A stretch of DNA of 64,000 nucleotides from Pseudoflavonifractor phocaeensis (GTDB lineage: Bacteria; Bacillota; Clostridia; Oscillospirales; Oscillospiraceae): positions 1 to 64,000 of the forward strand of contig NZ_JACJLC010000007.1 in the NCBI RefSeq assembly GCF_016901955.1. The letters are read 5' to 3'. The translations under genes were made by a program, and so were the position numbers. Shown in pieces: positions 51,596-60,780 of the stretch. How positions within the stretch are numbered: position 1 is the first letter of the stretch; every line of letters starts with the position of its first letter. The notes beneath the pieces were generated by a model that saw nothing but the letters and a program-made list of their open reading frames with translations, did not search any database and was not told the DNA's origin.

Positions 51596-53197
51596 TTGTC
51601 ACAATATGAAGCTGAAATAAACCGCCGGCGCACCTTTGCCATCATCAGCCACCCTGACGCCGGCAAGACCACGCTGACGGAAAAATTCCTGCTCTACGGC
51701 GGAGCCATTGCCCAGGCCGGGCAGGTCAAGGGGAAGAAGAACACCCGGGCGGCCACCTCCGACTGGATGGAGATCGAGAAGCAGCGCGGCATTTCCGTTA
51801 CCTCCTCGGTTATGCAGTTCCAGTACGAGGGCTACTGCATCAACATTCTGGACACCCCCGGCCACCAGGACTTCTCCGAGGACACCTACCGCACCCTGAT
51901 GGCGGCCGACTCCGCCGTCATGGTCATCGACGGGGCCAAGGGCGTGGAGGCCCAGACCCGGAAGCTGTTCAAGGTGTGCGCCATGCGGGACATCCCCATT
52001 TTCACTTTTATCAACAAGATGGACCGGGAGGCCCGGGACTCCTTCGAGCTGCTGGAGGAGCTGGAGCACGAGCTGGGCATCGAGACCTACCCGGTGAACT
52101 GGCCCATCGGCTGCGGCAAGGAGTTCAAGGGGGTGTACGACCGGGGAAGCCGGAAGATCATCCACTTCACCTCCAACGGAGGAGCCAGGACGGCCACCGC
52201 CACCGAGGTGGAGCTGGGGGACCCCAACCTGGACGACCTCATCGGCAGCCGTCTCCATCAGCAGCTCACCGATGAGATCGAGCTGCTGGACGGGGCAGCC
52301 GCCGAGTTTGACCTGGACCGGGTGCGCCACGGAAAGCTCTCCCCCGTGTTCTTCGGTTCCGCCCTCACCAACTTCGGCGTGGAGCCCTTCCTGGAGCACT
52401 TTTTGCAGATGACCACAGCCCCCCTGCCCCGGAAGGCGGGAGACGAGGTCATTGACTCCATGGACGACAGCTTCTCCGCCTTCGTGTTCAAGATCCAGGC
52501 CAACATGAACAAGGCCCACCGGGACCGGATCGCCTTCATGCGTATCGTCTCGGGCAAATTCGAGGCGGACAAGGAGGTCTACCACGTCCAGGGGGGCAAG
52601 AAGCTCCGTCTGTCCCGGCCTCAGCAGCTTATGGCCGCCGAGCGGGAGATCATTGAGGAGGCCTACGCCGGGGACATCATCGGCGTGTTCGATCCGGGCA
52701 TCTTCTCCATTGGCGATACCCTGTGCACCGCCGCCAAGAAATTCAAATTCGACCCCATTCCCACCTTTGCTCCCGAGCACTTCAAGCGGGTGCGCTCTCT
52801 GGACACCATGAAGCGCAAGCAGTTTTTGAAGGGCATGGAGCAGATCGCCCAGGAGGGCGCCATCCAGATCTTCAAGACCCCCTACTCCGGCATGGAGGAG
52901 GTCATTGTAGGCGTGGTGGGCACCCTTCAGTTCGATGTGCTGGAGTACCGGCTGAAAAACGAGTACAACGTGGACCTCTACATGGAGGGTCTGCCCTACG
53001 AGTACCTGCGGTGGATCGACACCGAGGACGGCCAGCCGGTGAAGGAGGAGGACCTGAACCTGGGCACCGACACCAAGCTGGTGGAGGACTACAAGGGCAA
53101 CCAGCTGCTCCTCTTTGGCTCCCAGTGGGCCATCAACTGGACGGAGGAGCGCAACAAAAACCTCACCTTCCATGAATTCGGGGGCACCAAGTTCTGA
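51596..53197 (+). CDS. prfC: Peptide chain release factor 3
   Basis: 533 residues from TTG 51596, with AAGGAGG upstream. GTPase motifs: SHPDAGKTTLTEKFL, RGISVTSSV, DTPGHQDFSEDTYR, NKMDREARD. The RF3-specific domains II and III follow (FFGSALTNFGVEPFLEHF, GTLQFDVLEYRLKNEYNVD). RF3 recycles RF1/RF2 after peptide release in the cytoplasm. Length matches the family (~530). Confidence 0.95.
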   Translation: MSQYEAEINRRRTFAIISHPDAGKTTLTEKFLLYGGAIAQAGQVKGKKNTRAATSDWMEIEKQRGISVTSSVMQFQYEGYCINILDTPGHQDFSEDTYRTLMAADSAVMVIDGAKGVEAQTRKLFKVCAMRDIPIFTFINKMDREARDSFELLEELEHELGIETYPVNWPIGCGKEFKGVYDRGSRKIIHFTSNGGARTATATEVELGDPNLDDLIGSRLHQQLTDEIELLDGAAAEFDLDRVRHGKLSPVFFGSALTNFGVEPFLEHFLQMTTAPLPRKAGDEVIDSMDDSFSAFVFKIQANMNKAHRDRIAFMRIVSGKFEADKEVYHVQGGKKLRLSRPQQLMAAEREIIEEAYAGDIIGVFDPGIFSIGDTLCTAAKKFKFDPIPTFAPEHFKRVRSLDTMKRKQFLKGMEQIAQEGAIQIFKTPYSGMEEVIVGVVGTLQFDVLEYRLKNEYNVDLYMEGLPYEYLRWIDTEDGQPVKEEDLNLGTDTKLVEDYKGNQLLLFGSQWAINWTEERNKNLTFHEFGGTKF

Positions 53198-53211
53198 CGA
53201 AATTATTCCAA

Positions 53212-53245
53212 AGCCCGCCGCGCTTGAGCGCGGCGGGCTCTTTTG
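53212..53245 (+). terminator. Terminator of prfC
   Basis: AGCCCGCCGCGC pairs with GCGCGGCGGGCT around TTGA, followed by CTTTTG. Confidence 0.85.
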
Positions 53246-53263
53246 CTATGCAAGCGGTTTAGG

Positions 53264-53292
53264 TTGCATTTCAGGTTGGAAACCGCTATAAT
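53264..53292 (+). promoter_or_regulatory. Promoter of the SLH protein gene
   Basis: TTGCAT (53264-53269), 17-bp spacer, TATAAT (53287-53292). Confidence 0.75.
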
Positions 53293-53338
53293 GGAAGGGA
53301 CTTATGGAAACCTATAACAGCGGATGGAGGGAACACCT

Positions 53339-55642
53339 ATGAGAGCGAAGCGATTGGCCGCCCTTTGCCTGGCCCTGGTCCTCACCCTGTCCCTGCTGGT
53401 GGCGCCGGCGGGGGCGGTGAGCTTCACCGACATGACCGGCCACTGGGCCAGGGAGGATGTGGAGTACCTGGCCGGACTGGGCATCGTCAAGGGCACCAGC
53501 AACACCACCTTTTCTCCCGACCGGAAGATGACCGCCTGTGAGGCCCTGCTGTTCTGCTCCCGGGCCACCGGCGTGTCCGCCGCCGACAAGGCCAAGATCG
53601 CCGCCAGCCAGGCGGAATACCTGGGCCAGACCCTGCCCGAGTCGGTGTACAGCTGGGCGGCGGAGGAGATGGCCGTATGCCTGGAGACCGGCATCATCAC
53701 CCCCTATGAGCTGGAGTCCATGTGTGAATCGGGGGCCCTGCTGAAATCCATCAGCCGGGAGAGCCTGGCCATGTATCTGGTGCGGGCCATGCAGCTGGCC
53801 CCTCTGGCCAACAGCCTGACCAGCTATCCCATGAACTTTGCCGACGTGCCCGCCATCACCAAGACCTTGCAGCCCTATGTCTATCTGCTGAGCACCTACG
53901 GGGTGGTCAAGGGTAACGAATCCAATCAATTCATGCCCCAGGGGGAGCTGACCCGGGCTGAGATGGCTACCATGCTCCGGCGGGCCATTGACTTTATGGA
54001 CCGGCAGGGCATCTCCGCCGAGCTGCCCGACTACACCAGCTACAGCTGGTCCGGCGGGGTGATCCAGAGCGTCACCAGCACCGGAAGCGGCAGCTATTCC
54101 GTGTCCTACACCGGAAATCTCACCGGCAGCGCCACGGTGACCATCACCACCGAGACCCCCATCTATGAGAACAATATGCGTACCACCCCCGTGTCCCTGA
54201 AGCAGGGACAGTACATCCGGGTGAACACCAACAGCGACGGCACCCTCCACTCGGTGCGGCTGGGGGGCGCCCTGAAGTCCATTACCGGCACGGTGACCTC
54301 CATTGCACAGAACAGCCTGACCCTTCTGGTGGACGGAGCCACCATGACCCTGCCCATCGACCGCTTCACCAAGATCCAGGTGGGAGAGCGGGTGGGAGGC
54401 CAGGTCCTCATTGACCCCCTGGGAGGCTATACCGACGCCCAGTGCTGGGTGGACGGTATGGGCCACCTGGCGGAGCTGAAGCTGTCCGGAGGGACCCGGG
54501 AGACTGCTGGCATCCTGACCAGCCTGGAGACTACCAGCGGGGGATACAGCCTGGTGGTCACCGCCTTTAACGGCGCCGCCTCCCGCTACCTGCTGCCTAC
54601 CGGCGCCAAGGTGACGGTGAATGGTACGGAGGGAGTCGTAAGCACTGCCTATGTGGGGGAATACGTCCGCCTGACGGTGGAAAATGACGGGGGCAACAAG
54701 CTCAGCGCCCTGGCGGTGGAGACAGTGTCCGACTATCTCCAGGGTTCGGTGGCCAGCGTCTACGGCTCCGACCCCACCTACCTGTCCCTCACCAGCCTGA
54801 GCACCGGAGCTACCGCCAGCTATGAGCTGGGGGGAAACAACCTGTCAGTGAAGTACAACGGCTTGGACATTACCCTCCAGCAGCTGGCCAGCGGCAGCTT
54901 TGCCACTGTCCAGCTGGTGGGCAACCGGGTGGTGCTCATTGACGCCTACCCCGCCTCAGTGGTCACCCGGGGCACTGTGGCATCCATGACGTATGATCTT
55001 ACCTCCGTGCTGGAGGTGCGCACCGCCGACGGGGAGCTGATCAGCTTCCCGCTGGATATGAGCGACCTGCCCGCCATTCTCCGGGACGGCAAGACCGGCA
55101 CCCTGGAGCAGATCCGGGTGGGGGACAGCGTCACGGTGACGGTGCGATATAATAAGGTGACTACCCTGGAGTTCACCGCCCAGAAGGCCAATGCCTCGGG
55201 CACCATCCAGAGGGTGGTCCAGGACAGCTCCGGGGTGACCATCGACGTGGCCGACAGCGTGGGAGAGACCCGTACCTACCGGGTGCCCGTTACCGCCACG
55301 GTCACCCGGGACGGGGTGACCACCACCGCCAGCGCCCTGCGGCTGGGGGATCAGGTGGCCCTGGTGGTCAGCGGGGATGAGGTGCTCTCCGTCCAGGCCC
55401 AGTCCGCCAGCACTGCCGGTACTTTCCAGGCCACGGTCCTGGAGGTCAACACCGATAAAATGACCCTGCTGCTCAAGCTGAGCAGCGGCGACCCCCTGGT
55501 GGCTGATCTGTCCGGCGCCCATATCGTCACCGTGGCCGGAGCCACCCTGACTATGGGTCAGCTCAAGCTGGGCGACAGCGTGCAGCTTTACGGCAGCTAT
55601 TCCAATACCCAGTTCGTGGCCACTCTGGTGGTGAGACTGTAA
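53339..55642 (+). CDS. SLH-domain surface protein with long beta-rich region
   Basis: 767 residues from ATG 53339, with GGAGGG upstream. Signal peptide to about AGAVS (residue 25). SLH repeats follow: FTDMTGHWAREDVEYLAGLG ... FSPDRKMTACEALLFCSR, a degenerate middle one, and FADVPAITKTLQPYVYLLSTYG ... FMPQGELTRAEMATMLRR. From about 240 to the end are Thr/Ser/Val-rich strands with recurring units such as ITGTVTSIAQNSLTLLVDG, QGSVASVYGSDPTYLSL and GTFQATVLEVNTDKMTLLL, probably small beta domains in series. A structural cell-surface protein is likely. Confidence 0.8.
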   Translation: MRAKRLAALCLALVLTLSLLVAPAGAVSFTDMTGHWAREDVEYLAGLGIVKGTSNTTFSPDRKMTACEALLFCSRATGVSAADKAKIAASQAEYLGQTLPESVYSWAAEEMAVCLETGIITPYELESMCESGALLKSISRESLAMYLVRAMQLAPLANSLTSYPMNFADVPAITKTLQPYVYLLSTYGVVKGNESNQFMPQGELTRAEMATMLRRAIDFMDRQGISAELPDYTSYSWSGGVIQSVTSTGSGSYSVSYTGNLTGSATVTITTETPIYENNMRTTPVSLKQGQYIRVNTNSDGTLHSVRLGGALKSITGTVTSIAQNSLTLLVDGATMTLPIDRFTKIQVGERVGGQVLIDPLGGYTDAQCWVDGMGHLAELKLSGGTRETAGILTSLETTSGGYSLVVTAFNGAASRYLLPTGAKVTVNGTEGVVSTAYVGEYVRLTVENDGGNKLSALAVETVSDYLQGSVASVYGSDPTYLSLTSLSTGATASYELGGNNLSVKYNGLDITLQQLASGSFATVQLVGNRVVLIDAYPASVVTRGTVASMTYDLTSVLEVRTADGELISFPLDMSDLPAILRDGKTGTLEQIRVGDSVTVTVRYNKVTTLEFTAQKANASGTIQRVVQDSSGVTIDVADSVGETRTYRVPVTATVTRDGVTTTASALRLGDQVALVVSGDEVLSVQAQSASTAGTFQATVLEVNTDKMTLLLKLSSGDPLVADLSGAHIVTVAGATLTMGQLKLGDSVQLYGSYSNTQFVATLVVRL

Positions 55643-55653
55643 GTAAGCCCTGA

Positions 55654-55692
55654 GGAGGGGGCCTGCTGCCGCGGCAGCAGGCCCTCCTTTTT
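55654..55692 (+). terminator. Terminator of the SLH gene
   Basis: AGGGGGCCTGCTGCC pairs with GGCAGCAGGCCCTCCT and is followed by TTTTTG. Confidence 0.9.
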
Positions 55693-55718
55693 GCCGGGGC
55701 GCCGGGTGGAAACCGGGC

Positions 55719-55960
55719 CGGGCGGATGTGGGCATCCGCCCCTACGCCGTCGGTCCTTGTCCGTAGGGCCGCCATACATGGCGGCCGCCGTGACGGGGCG
55801 GGGGACGGAACGCCGGGCGACCACAGGTCGCCCCTACGAAACGGGGGTGTGTTTGTCCGGCGGACCGTTTGCCGCCTACGTACCGCCGGGCGGGTCTGGG
55901 ACCCGCCCCTACGAAATGGGGTGTGCTTGTCCGGCGGACCGTTATCGCCCGCGTGCCGCC
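55719..55960. repeat. Cluster of TAGGGGCG-type palindromic repeats
   Basis: Short hairpins that carry CGCCCCTACG at one end recur: GGGCGGATG/CATCCGCCC (55720-55741), a GGCCGCCATACATGGCGGCC palindrome, GGGCGACCacaGGTCGCCC (about 55816-55834) and GGGCGGGTCtggGACCCGCCC (about 55887-55908). Stretches such as CGGCGGACCGTT are also duplicated. Related repeats occur in at least three more gaps to the right. Confidence 0.75.
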
Positions 55961-55991
55961 GTTCTTTGTTGGCCGCTTTCATTCCAACCCC

Positions 55992-56020
55992 TTGTCACAG
56001 GGTGGAGCATTTGTTATAAT
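55992..56020 (+). promoter_or_regulatory. recJ promoter
   Basis: TTGTCA (55992-55997), 17-bp spacer, TATAAT (56015-56020). Confidence 0.75.
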
Positions 56021-56053
56021 TAAGGGTAATTTTAATGGGGGGAGGGACCGCCA

Positions 56054-58120
56054 GTGAAATATCATCAGTGGAAGCAGGCGGCCTGGGACCCCGCCAAAGC
56101 CGCCGCCCTGGAGGCGGCCGGCCTGCCCCCGCTGGCGGCCCTCACCCTGTGCGCCCGGGGGCTGGATACCCCGGAGAAGGCCTTTGCCTTTCTGAACAGC
56201 GGGCAGGAGGGCCTCCACGACCCCTTCCGCATGAAGGACATGGACAAGGCCGCCGCCCGGCTGACCCTGGCCCTGGAGCGAGGGGAGACCGTGGCGGTCT
56301 ACGGAGACTACGACGTGGACGGCATCACCGCCACCTGCCTGCTCACGGAGTTTATCCGGCGGGAAGGGGGAAGGGCGGTGCCCTATATCCCCGACCGGCT
56401 GGAGGAGGGCTATGGCCTGAACACCGACGCCCTGGACGCGCTCCATGAGGCCGGGGTGTCCCTGGTGGTGACGGTGGACTGCGGCATCACCGCCCTGGAG
56501 GAGGCCCGCCATGCCCGGGCGGTGGGAATGGACCTCATCATTACCGACCACCACGAATGTAAGGAGCAGTTGCCTGAGGCACTGGCGGTAGTGGACCCCC
56601 ACCGGCCTGACTGCCCCTACCCCTTCAAGTCCCTGGCGGGAGTAGGGGTGGCCCTCAAGCTGGCTCTGGCCCTGGCGGGGCCGGATCGGGAGGGAGAGCT
56701 GCTGGAGCGGTACGGCGACCTGACCGCCGTGGGTACCGTGGCCGATGTGATGCGCCTCACGGGGGAGAACCGGGCCATCGTGGGGTTGGGGCTGGAGCGG
56801 CTGCGGCATACCGCCCGGCCTGGCCTGAAGGCCTTGCTCAGCCAGGCGGGGCTGGAGGAAAAGCCAGTGACCTCCATCTCGGTGGGCTATGTGCTGGCCC
56901 CCCGGCTCAACGCCTCGGGCCGGATGGGCCGGGCTTCCCTGGCCGCCGAGCTGCTGCTCACCCAGGACCCCGTCCGGGGAGAGGAGCTGGCCGCCCAGCT
57001 GTGCCAGCTCAACCGGGAGCGGCAGGTCATCGAGGCCCAGATCCTGGCCGAGTGCCACGCCCTGGCGGACGCCACGCCCCCGGAGGAGCGGCAGGCGCTG
57101 GTGCTGGCGGGGGACCACTGGCACCAGGGAGTGGTGGGTATCGTGGCCTCCCGGCTGGCGGAAAAATACTTTTGCCCCGCCTTCATGATCTGTTTGCAGG
57201 ATGGCAAGGGCAAGGGCTCCTGCCGCTCCTTTGCCGGTTTTAATCTTTTCGCCGCGCTGGAGCACTGCGCCCCCCTGCTGGAGGGCTTTGGGGGCCATGC
57301 CCTGGCGGCAGGCTTTACCATACGGGAGGAGAACATTCCCGCCTTTACCAAAGCCATGAACGACTATGTCCGCGCCTTCACCGGCGGAGCGGAGATGGTG
57401 TCCACTCTGGAGGTGGACTGCCAGCTGGAGGACCCGGGGGTGCTCACCCTGGAGGGGGTGGAGGGCCTGGATCTGCTGGAACCCTTTGGCTCCGGCAACC
57501 CCAAGCCGGTGTTCACCCTGCCAGGCTGTCTGGTGTCCGCCCTCAGCGAGGTGGGGGGCGGCAAGCACCTGAAGCTGAAGCTGACAGCCGCCGGCCGGTC
57601 CTTTGACGCCATTTTCTTTTCCACCACCGCCGCCGAGGCGAGGGTGGCCCAGGGGGAGCGGGTGGACGTGGCCTTTACCCCTCAGATCAACGAATATCGG
57701 GGCTGGCGCTCGGTGCAGCTGCAAGTGTGCGACCTGCGCCCCGCCCTCACCCGGGCCCAGGCTGAACGGGCCCTGTTTGAGAAATTCCGCCGGGGAGAGC
57801 CCCTGACCCCCGGGGAAGCCGCCGCCCTGCTGCCCACCCGGGAGGAGTTCGTGGTGCTGTGGCGCTACCTCCAGGGCCACGCCGGACAGTTCCCTCTGGA
57901 GGAGACCGCCCCCCGGCTGGCCCGGAACATTGCCCGGTCCGCCGGCCGGCGGGAGACCGTCATGCGCACCCTGGTGTGTCTGGCGGTGTTCGACGAGCGG
58001 GGACTCATCCAGCTCAAGCACACCACCGACCACCTCCATATTGCCTTGCGGCGGGTAGAGGGCAAGGTGGATCTGGAGGACTCCTGGATCCTCCGCCGGC
58101 TCCGGGGCATGCGCGGATAA
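56054..58120 (+). CDS. recJ: Single-stranded-DNA exonuclease RecJ
   Basis: 688 residues from GTG 56054. DHH-family motifs: VAVYGDYDVDGITATCLL, TVDCGITALEEA, LIITDHHECKEQLPEA, SLAGVGVALKLA; DHHA1 region HQGVVGIVASRLAEKY and GHALAAGF. An OB-fold follows, then a C-terminal extension typical of Firmicutes RecJ. It degrades single strands 5' to 3' in recombination and mismatch repair. It lies 105 bp upstream of the stringent-response gene, a pairing also seen in other Clostridia. Confidence 0.93.
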   Translation: MKYHQWKQAAWDPAKAAALEAAGLPPLAALTLCARGLDTPEKAFAFLNSGQEGLHDPFRMKDMDKAAARLTLALERGETVAVYGDYDVDGITATCLLTEFIRREGGRAVPYIPDRLEEGYGLNTDALDALHEAGVSLVVTVDCGITALEEARHARAVGMDLIITDHHECKEQLPEALAVVDPHRPDCPYPFKSLAGVGVALKLALALAGPDREGELLERYGDLTAVGTVADVMRLTGENRAIVGLGLERLRHTARPGLKALLSQAGLEEKPVTSISVGYVLAPRLNASGRMGRASLAAELLLTQDPVRGEELAAQLCQLNRERQVIEAQILAECHALADATPPEERQALVLAGDHWHQGVVGIVASRLAEKYFCPAFMICLQDGKGKGSCRSFAGFNLFAALEHCAPLLEGFGGHALAAGFTIREENIPAFTKAMNDYVRAFTGGAEMVSTLEVDCQLEDPGVLTLEGVEGLDLLEPFGSGNPKPVFTLPGCLVSALSEVGGGKHLKLKLTAAGRSFDAIFFSTTAAEARVAQGERVDVAFTPQINEYRGWRSVQLQVCDLRPALTRAQAERALFEKFRRGEPLTPGEAAALLPTREEFVVLWRYLQGHAGQFPLEETAPRLARNIARSAGRRETVMRTLVCLAVFDERGLIQLKHTTDHLHIALRRVEGKVDLEDSWILRRLRGMRG

Positions 58121-58225
58121 TATGGCGGCAGGGGCGATGGATCACCCCCCCTAAAGGCCCCGCGCGGGGGCGGCTGTCAGCCGCCCGTCGGACCTTATCT
58201 TTATTTTGGACAGGAGGTGCCCTGT

Positions 58226-60463
58226 ATGGACCCCATCCTGGAGCGTTATCAGGCTCTTGAGGAACGGATCAAAGCATATAACCCTGCCCTGGACACCCAG
58301 CGGCTGTACAACGCCTTCACCTTCGCCGACAACGCCCATTCCGGGCAGCTGCGGAAGGACGGTTCCCCCTATATCACCCATCCCCTGGCGGTGGCCGAGA
58401 TCGTGGCCGAGCTGGAGCTGGACACCGACTCCATCATTGCCGCCCTTCTTCACGACTGCATCGAGGATACCGGGGTCACCCATGAGGAGATCGCCAAGCA
58501 ATTCGGCGCTCCGGTGGCCGACCTGGTGGAGGGGGTCACCAAGCTGACCCGGGTGCAGTATACCTCCAAGGAAGAGGAGCAGATGGAGAATCTGCGCAAA
58601 ATGCTCATGGCCATGGCCAAGGACATCCGGGTGATCCTCATCAAGGTGTGCGACCGGCTCCATAACATGCGCACCATGGAGTACCAGTCCCCCCGGAAGC
58701 AGAAGGAAAAGGCGCTGGAGACCATGGAGATCTACGCCCCCATCGCTCACCGCCTGGGCATGCAGCGCATCAAGTGGGAGCTGGAGGACACCTCCCTGCG
58801 CTATCTGGACCCGGTGGGATACAAGGAGATCTCCGACGAGCTGGCCGCCCGCTCCGCCGCCCATGAGGAGTTCCTGGCCACCATCCAGCGGCAGATCCAG
58901 GAACGGTTGGACGCCGAGGGCATCCACTGCACCATCTACGGCCGGGTAAAGCACGTCTACTCCATCTACCGGAAGATGTACACTCAGAACAAGACCATGG
59001 ACGAGATCTTTGATCTCTACGCCTTCCGGGTCATTGTGGAGGATATCCCCGAGTGCTATAATGTGCTGGGCGTGATCCACGATTTGTTCAACCCGGTGCT
59101 GGGCCGCTTCAAGGACTATATCGGCACCCCCAAGCCCAACGGCTACCAGTCCCTCCACACCACCGTCATTGGCCGCAACGGCATCCCCTTTGAGGTGCAG
59201 ATCCGTACCCGGGAGATGCACCACACCGCCGAATACGGCATTGCCGCCCACTGGAAGTACAAGCAGGGCATGGCCAACGCCAAGCTGGGCACCGAGTCCG
59301 CCTTCGAGTGGGTACGCAAGCTGCTGGAGAGCCAGCAGGACGTGGACGCCGAGGAGTTCGTCCGTACCATGCGGGTGGATTTGTTCTCCGACGAGGTGTT
59401 CGTCTTTACCCCCCGGGGGGACGTGATCAACCTGCCCGCCGGGGCAACCCCCATCGACTTTGCCTACAACATTCACTCCGCCGTGGGCAATCATATGACC
59501 GGGGCCAAGATCAACGGCCGCATGGTCACCTTTGACACTCAGCTGAAGAACGGGGACATCGTGGAGGTCATCACCTCCAAGTCGGCCCACGGACCCAGCC
59601 GGGACTGGATGAAGATCTGCAAATCCAACGAGGCCCGCAACAAGATCCGCCAGTGGTTCAAGCGGGAGCGCCGGGAGGAGAATATCGTCACCGGCCGGGC
59701 CTCCTTTGAATCGGAGCTCAAGCACTCCGGCCTGTCCCTGGCCGCCATCACCGCTGAGGATGTGCGGCCCTTTATTCTGAAAAAGGTGCGCTTCGGCACC
59801 ATGGACGAGCTGTATGCCGCCATCGGCTACGGCGGCATGTCCGCCCAGAAGGCGGTGGTGCGGGTGAAGGACGAGATGACCCGTCTCAACCGCCAGGCCG
59901 GCCAGACCGCCGCCGCGGCCGCTGAAAAGGCGGCCCAGCAGGACCAGCCCATCTACCCCGCCAACGCCGCCATGTCGCCGGTACCCGTGAAGGTGGGCAA
60001 GCACGACCAGTCCGGCATCGTGGTGGAGGGCATCGACAACTGCCTGGTGAAGTTCGCCCGGTGCTGCACCCCGGTGCCCGGGGACCCGGTGGTGGGCTTC
60101 ATCACCCGGGGCTTTGGCGTCTCCGTCCACCGGGCGGACTGTCCCAACGCCGCCCCGGAAAAGCGCAAGCCCGAGGAGGCGGGCCGGTGGATCCCCGTAT
60201 CCTGGGCCACCGGCGAGCTGGCCTCCTACCGCACCTCCCTGGATATGTCCGCCAAGGACCGGGACGGCCTCACCCTGGACGTGGCCATGGCCCTGTCCGC
60301 CATGAAGGCCAAGACCACCAACCTGTCCGCCCGGTCCCTCCCCGACGGCTACGCCGCCATCCACATCGTGCTGGAGGTGAAGGACCAGAGCGAGCTGGTG
60401 GCCGTCATCAACAAGCTCAGCCAGATCCAGGGGGTCTACGAGGTCAAGCGGACCGCGGGCTGA
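58226..60463 (+). CDS. Bifunctional (p)ppGpp synthetase/hydrolase
   Basis: 745 residues from ATG 58226, with AGGAGGTG upstream. HD hydrolase domain with YITHPLAVAEIV and IIAALLHDCIEDTG; synthetase domain with YGRVKHVYSIYRKMY, LYAFRVIVED and YIGTPKPNGYQSLHT; TGS domain (VFVFTPRGDVINLPAGATP); zinc-finger/CC region with FARCCTPVPGD; C-terminal ACT domain (DVAMALSAMKAKTTNLSAR). Both catalytic halves look intact, so it both makes and degrades the alarmone (Rel type). Confidence 0.95.
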   Translation: MDPILERYQALEERIKAYNPALDTQRLYNAFTFADNAHSGQLRKDGSPYITHPLAVAEIVAELELDTDSIIAALLHDCIEDTGVTHEEIAKQFGAPVADLVEGVTKLTRVQYTSKEEEQMENLRKMLMAMAKDIRVILIKVCDRLHNMRTMEYQSPRKQKEKALETMEIYAPIAHRLGMQRIKWELEDTSLRYLDPVGYKEISDELAARSAAHEEFLATIQRQIQERLDAEGIHCTIYGRVKHVYSIYRKMYTQNKTMDEIFDLYAFRVIVEDIPECYNVLGVIHDLFNPVLGRFKDYIGTPKPNGYQSLHTTVIGRNGIPFEVQIRTREMHHTAEYGIAAHWKYKQGMANAKLGTESAFEWVRKLLESQQDVDAEEFVRTMRVDLFSDEVFVFTPRGDVINLPAGATPIDFAYNIHSAVGNHMTGAKINGRMVTFDTQLKNGDIVEVITSKSAHGPSRDWMKICKSNEARNKIRQWFKRERREENIVTGRASFESELKHSGLSLAAITAEDVRPFILKKVRFGTMDELYAAIGYGGMSAQKAVVRVKDEMTRLNRQAGQTAAAAAEKAAQQDQPIYPANAAMSPVPVKVGKHDQSGIVVEGIDNCLVKFARCCTPVPGDPVVGFITRGFGVSVHRADCPNAAPEKRKPEEAGRWIPVSWATGELASYRTSLDMSAKDRDGLTLDVAMALSAMKAKTTNLSARSLPDGYAAIHIVLEVKDQSELVAVINKLSQIQGVYEVKRTAG

Positions 60464-60570
60464 GCACCATGGGGCCGGCCAGGTGTCCGGCCCCTACGCA
60501 CCGGCTGGCTGCACTTCCGTAGGGGCGACCTTTGATCGCCCGCCCCGTTTCCGGCGGCCTGGGGCCGCCC
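60464..60570. repeat. Palindromic repeats of the TAGGGGCG family
   Basis: GGGGCCGGccaggtgtCCGGCCCCTACG and CGTAGGGGCGACCtttGATCGCCCG are hairpins matching those at 55.7 kb and 63 kb. Confidence 0.7.
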
Positions 60571-60584
60571 AGAAGGAGAGAGAT

Positions 60585-60779
60585 ATGACCAATTACGATA
60601 CCGCCCCCGACCCCGGCATGGAGGAGCTGATCTCCCGGTGCTTTTGGCGGGAAGAGCTGCTCCGGCGGGAGCTGCGGCTCACCGAGGGCCAGGCGGCCTA
60701 TATCGCGGGGCATTACGCCGCCCGGGTGATCCCCCTGGGCGAGCAATGGTATGAAATCACCTTTCAGGAGGCATTTTAG
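60585..60779 (+). CDS. Small uncharacterised protein upstream of the ATP-grasp gene
   Basis: 64 residues from ATG 60585 after AAGGAGAG; upstream codons lie in the repeat. The sequence is acidic with a helical middle (MEELISRCFWREELLRRELR) and ends with VIPLGEQWYEITFQEAF. No family is recognised. Its stop lies one base before the next ATG, so it is translationally coupled to the ligase and may be a small partner of it. Confidence 0.55.
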   Translation: MTNYDTAPDPGMEELISRCFWREELLRRELRLTEGQAAYIAGHYAARVIPLGEQWYEITFQEAF

Positions 60780-60780
60780 A

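Noticed and set aside
58151-60364. 737-codon minus-strand frame opposite the RelA/SpoT gene
   Set aside because: Composition is His/Gly/Val-rich as in antisense shadows, and the plus frame is an unmistakable stringent-response enzyme.
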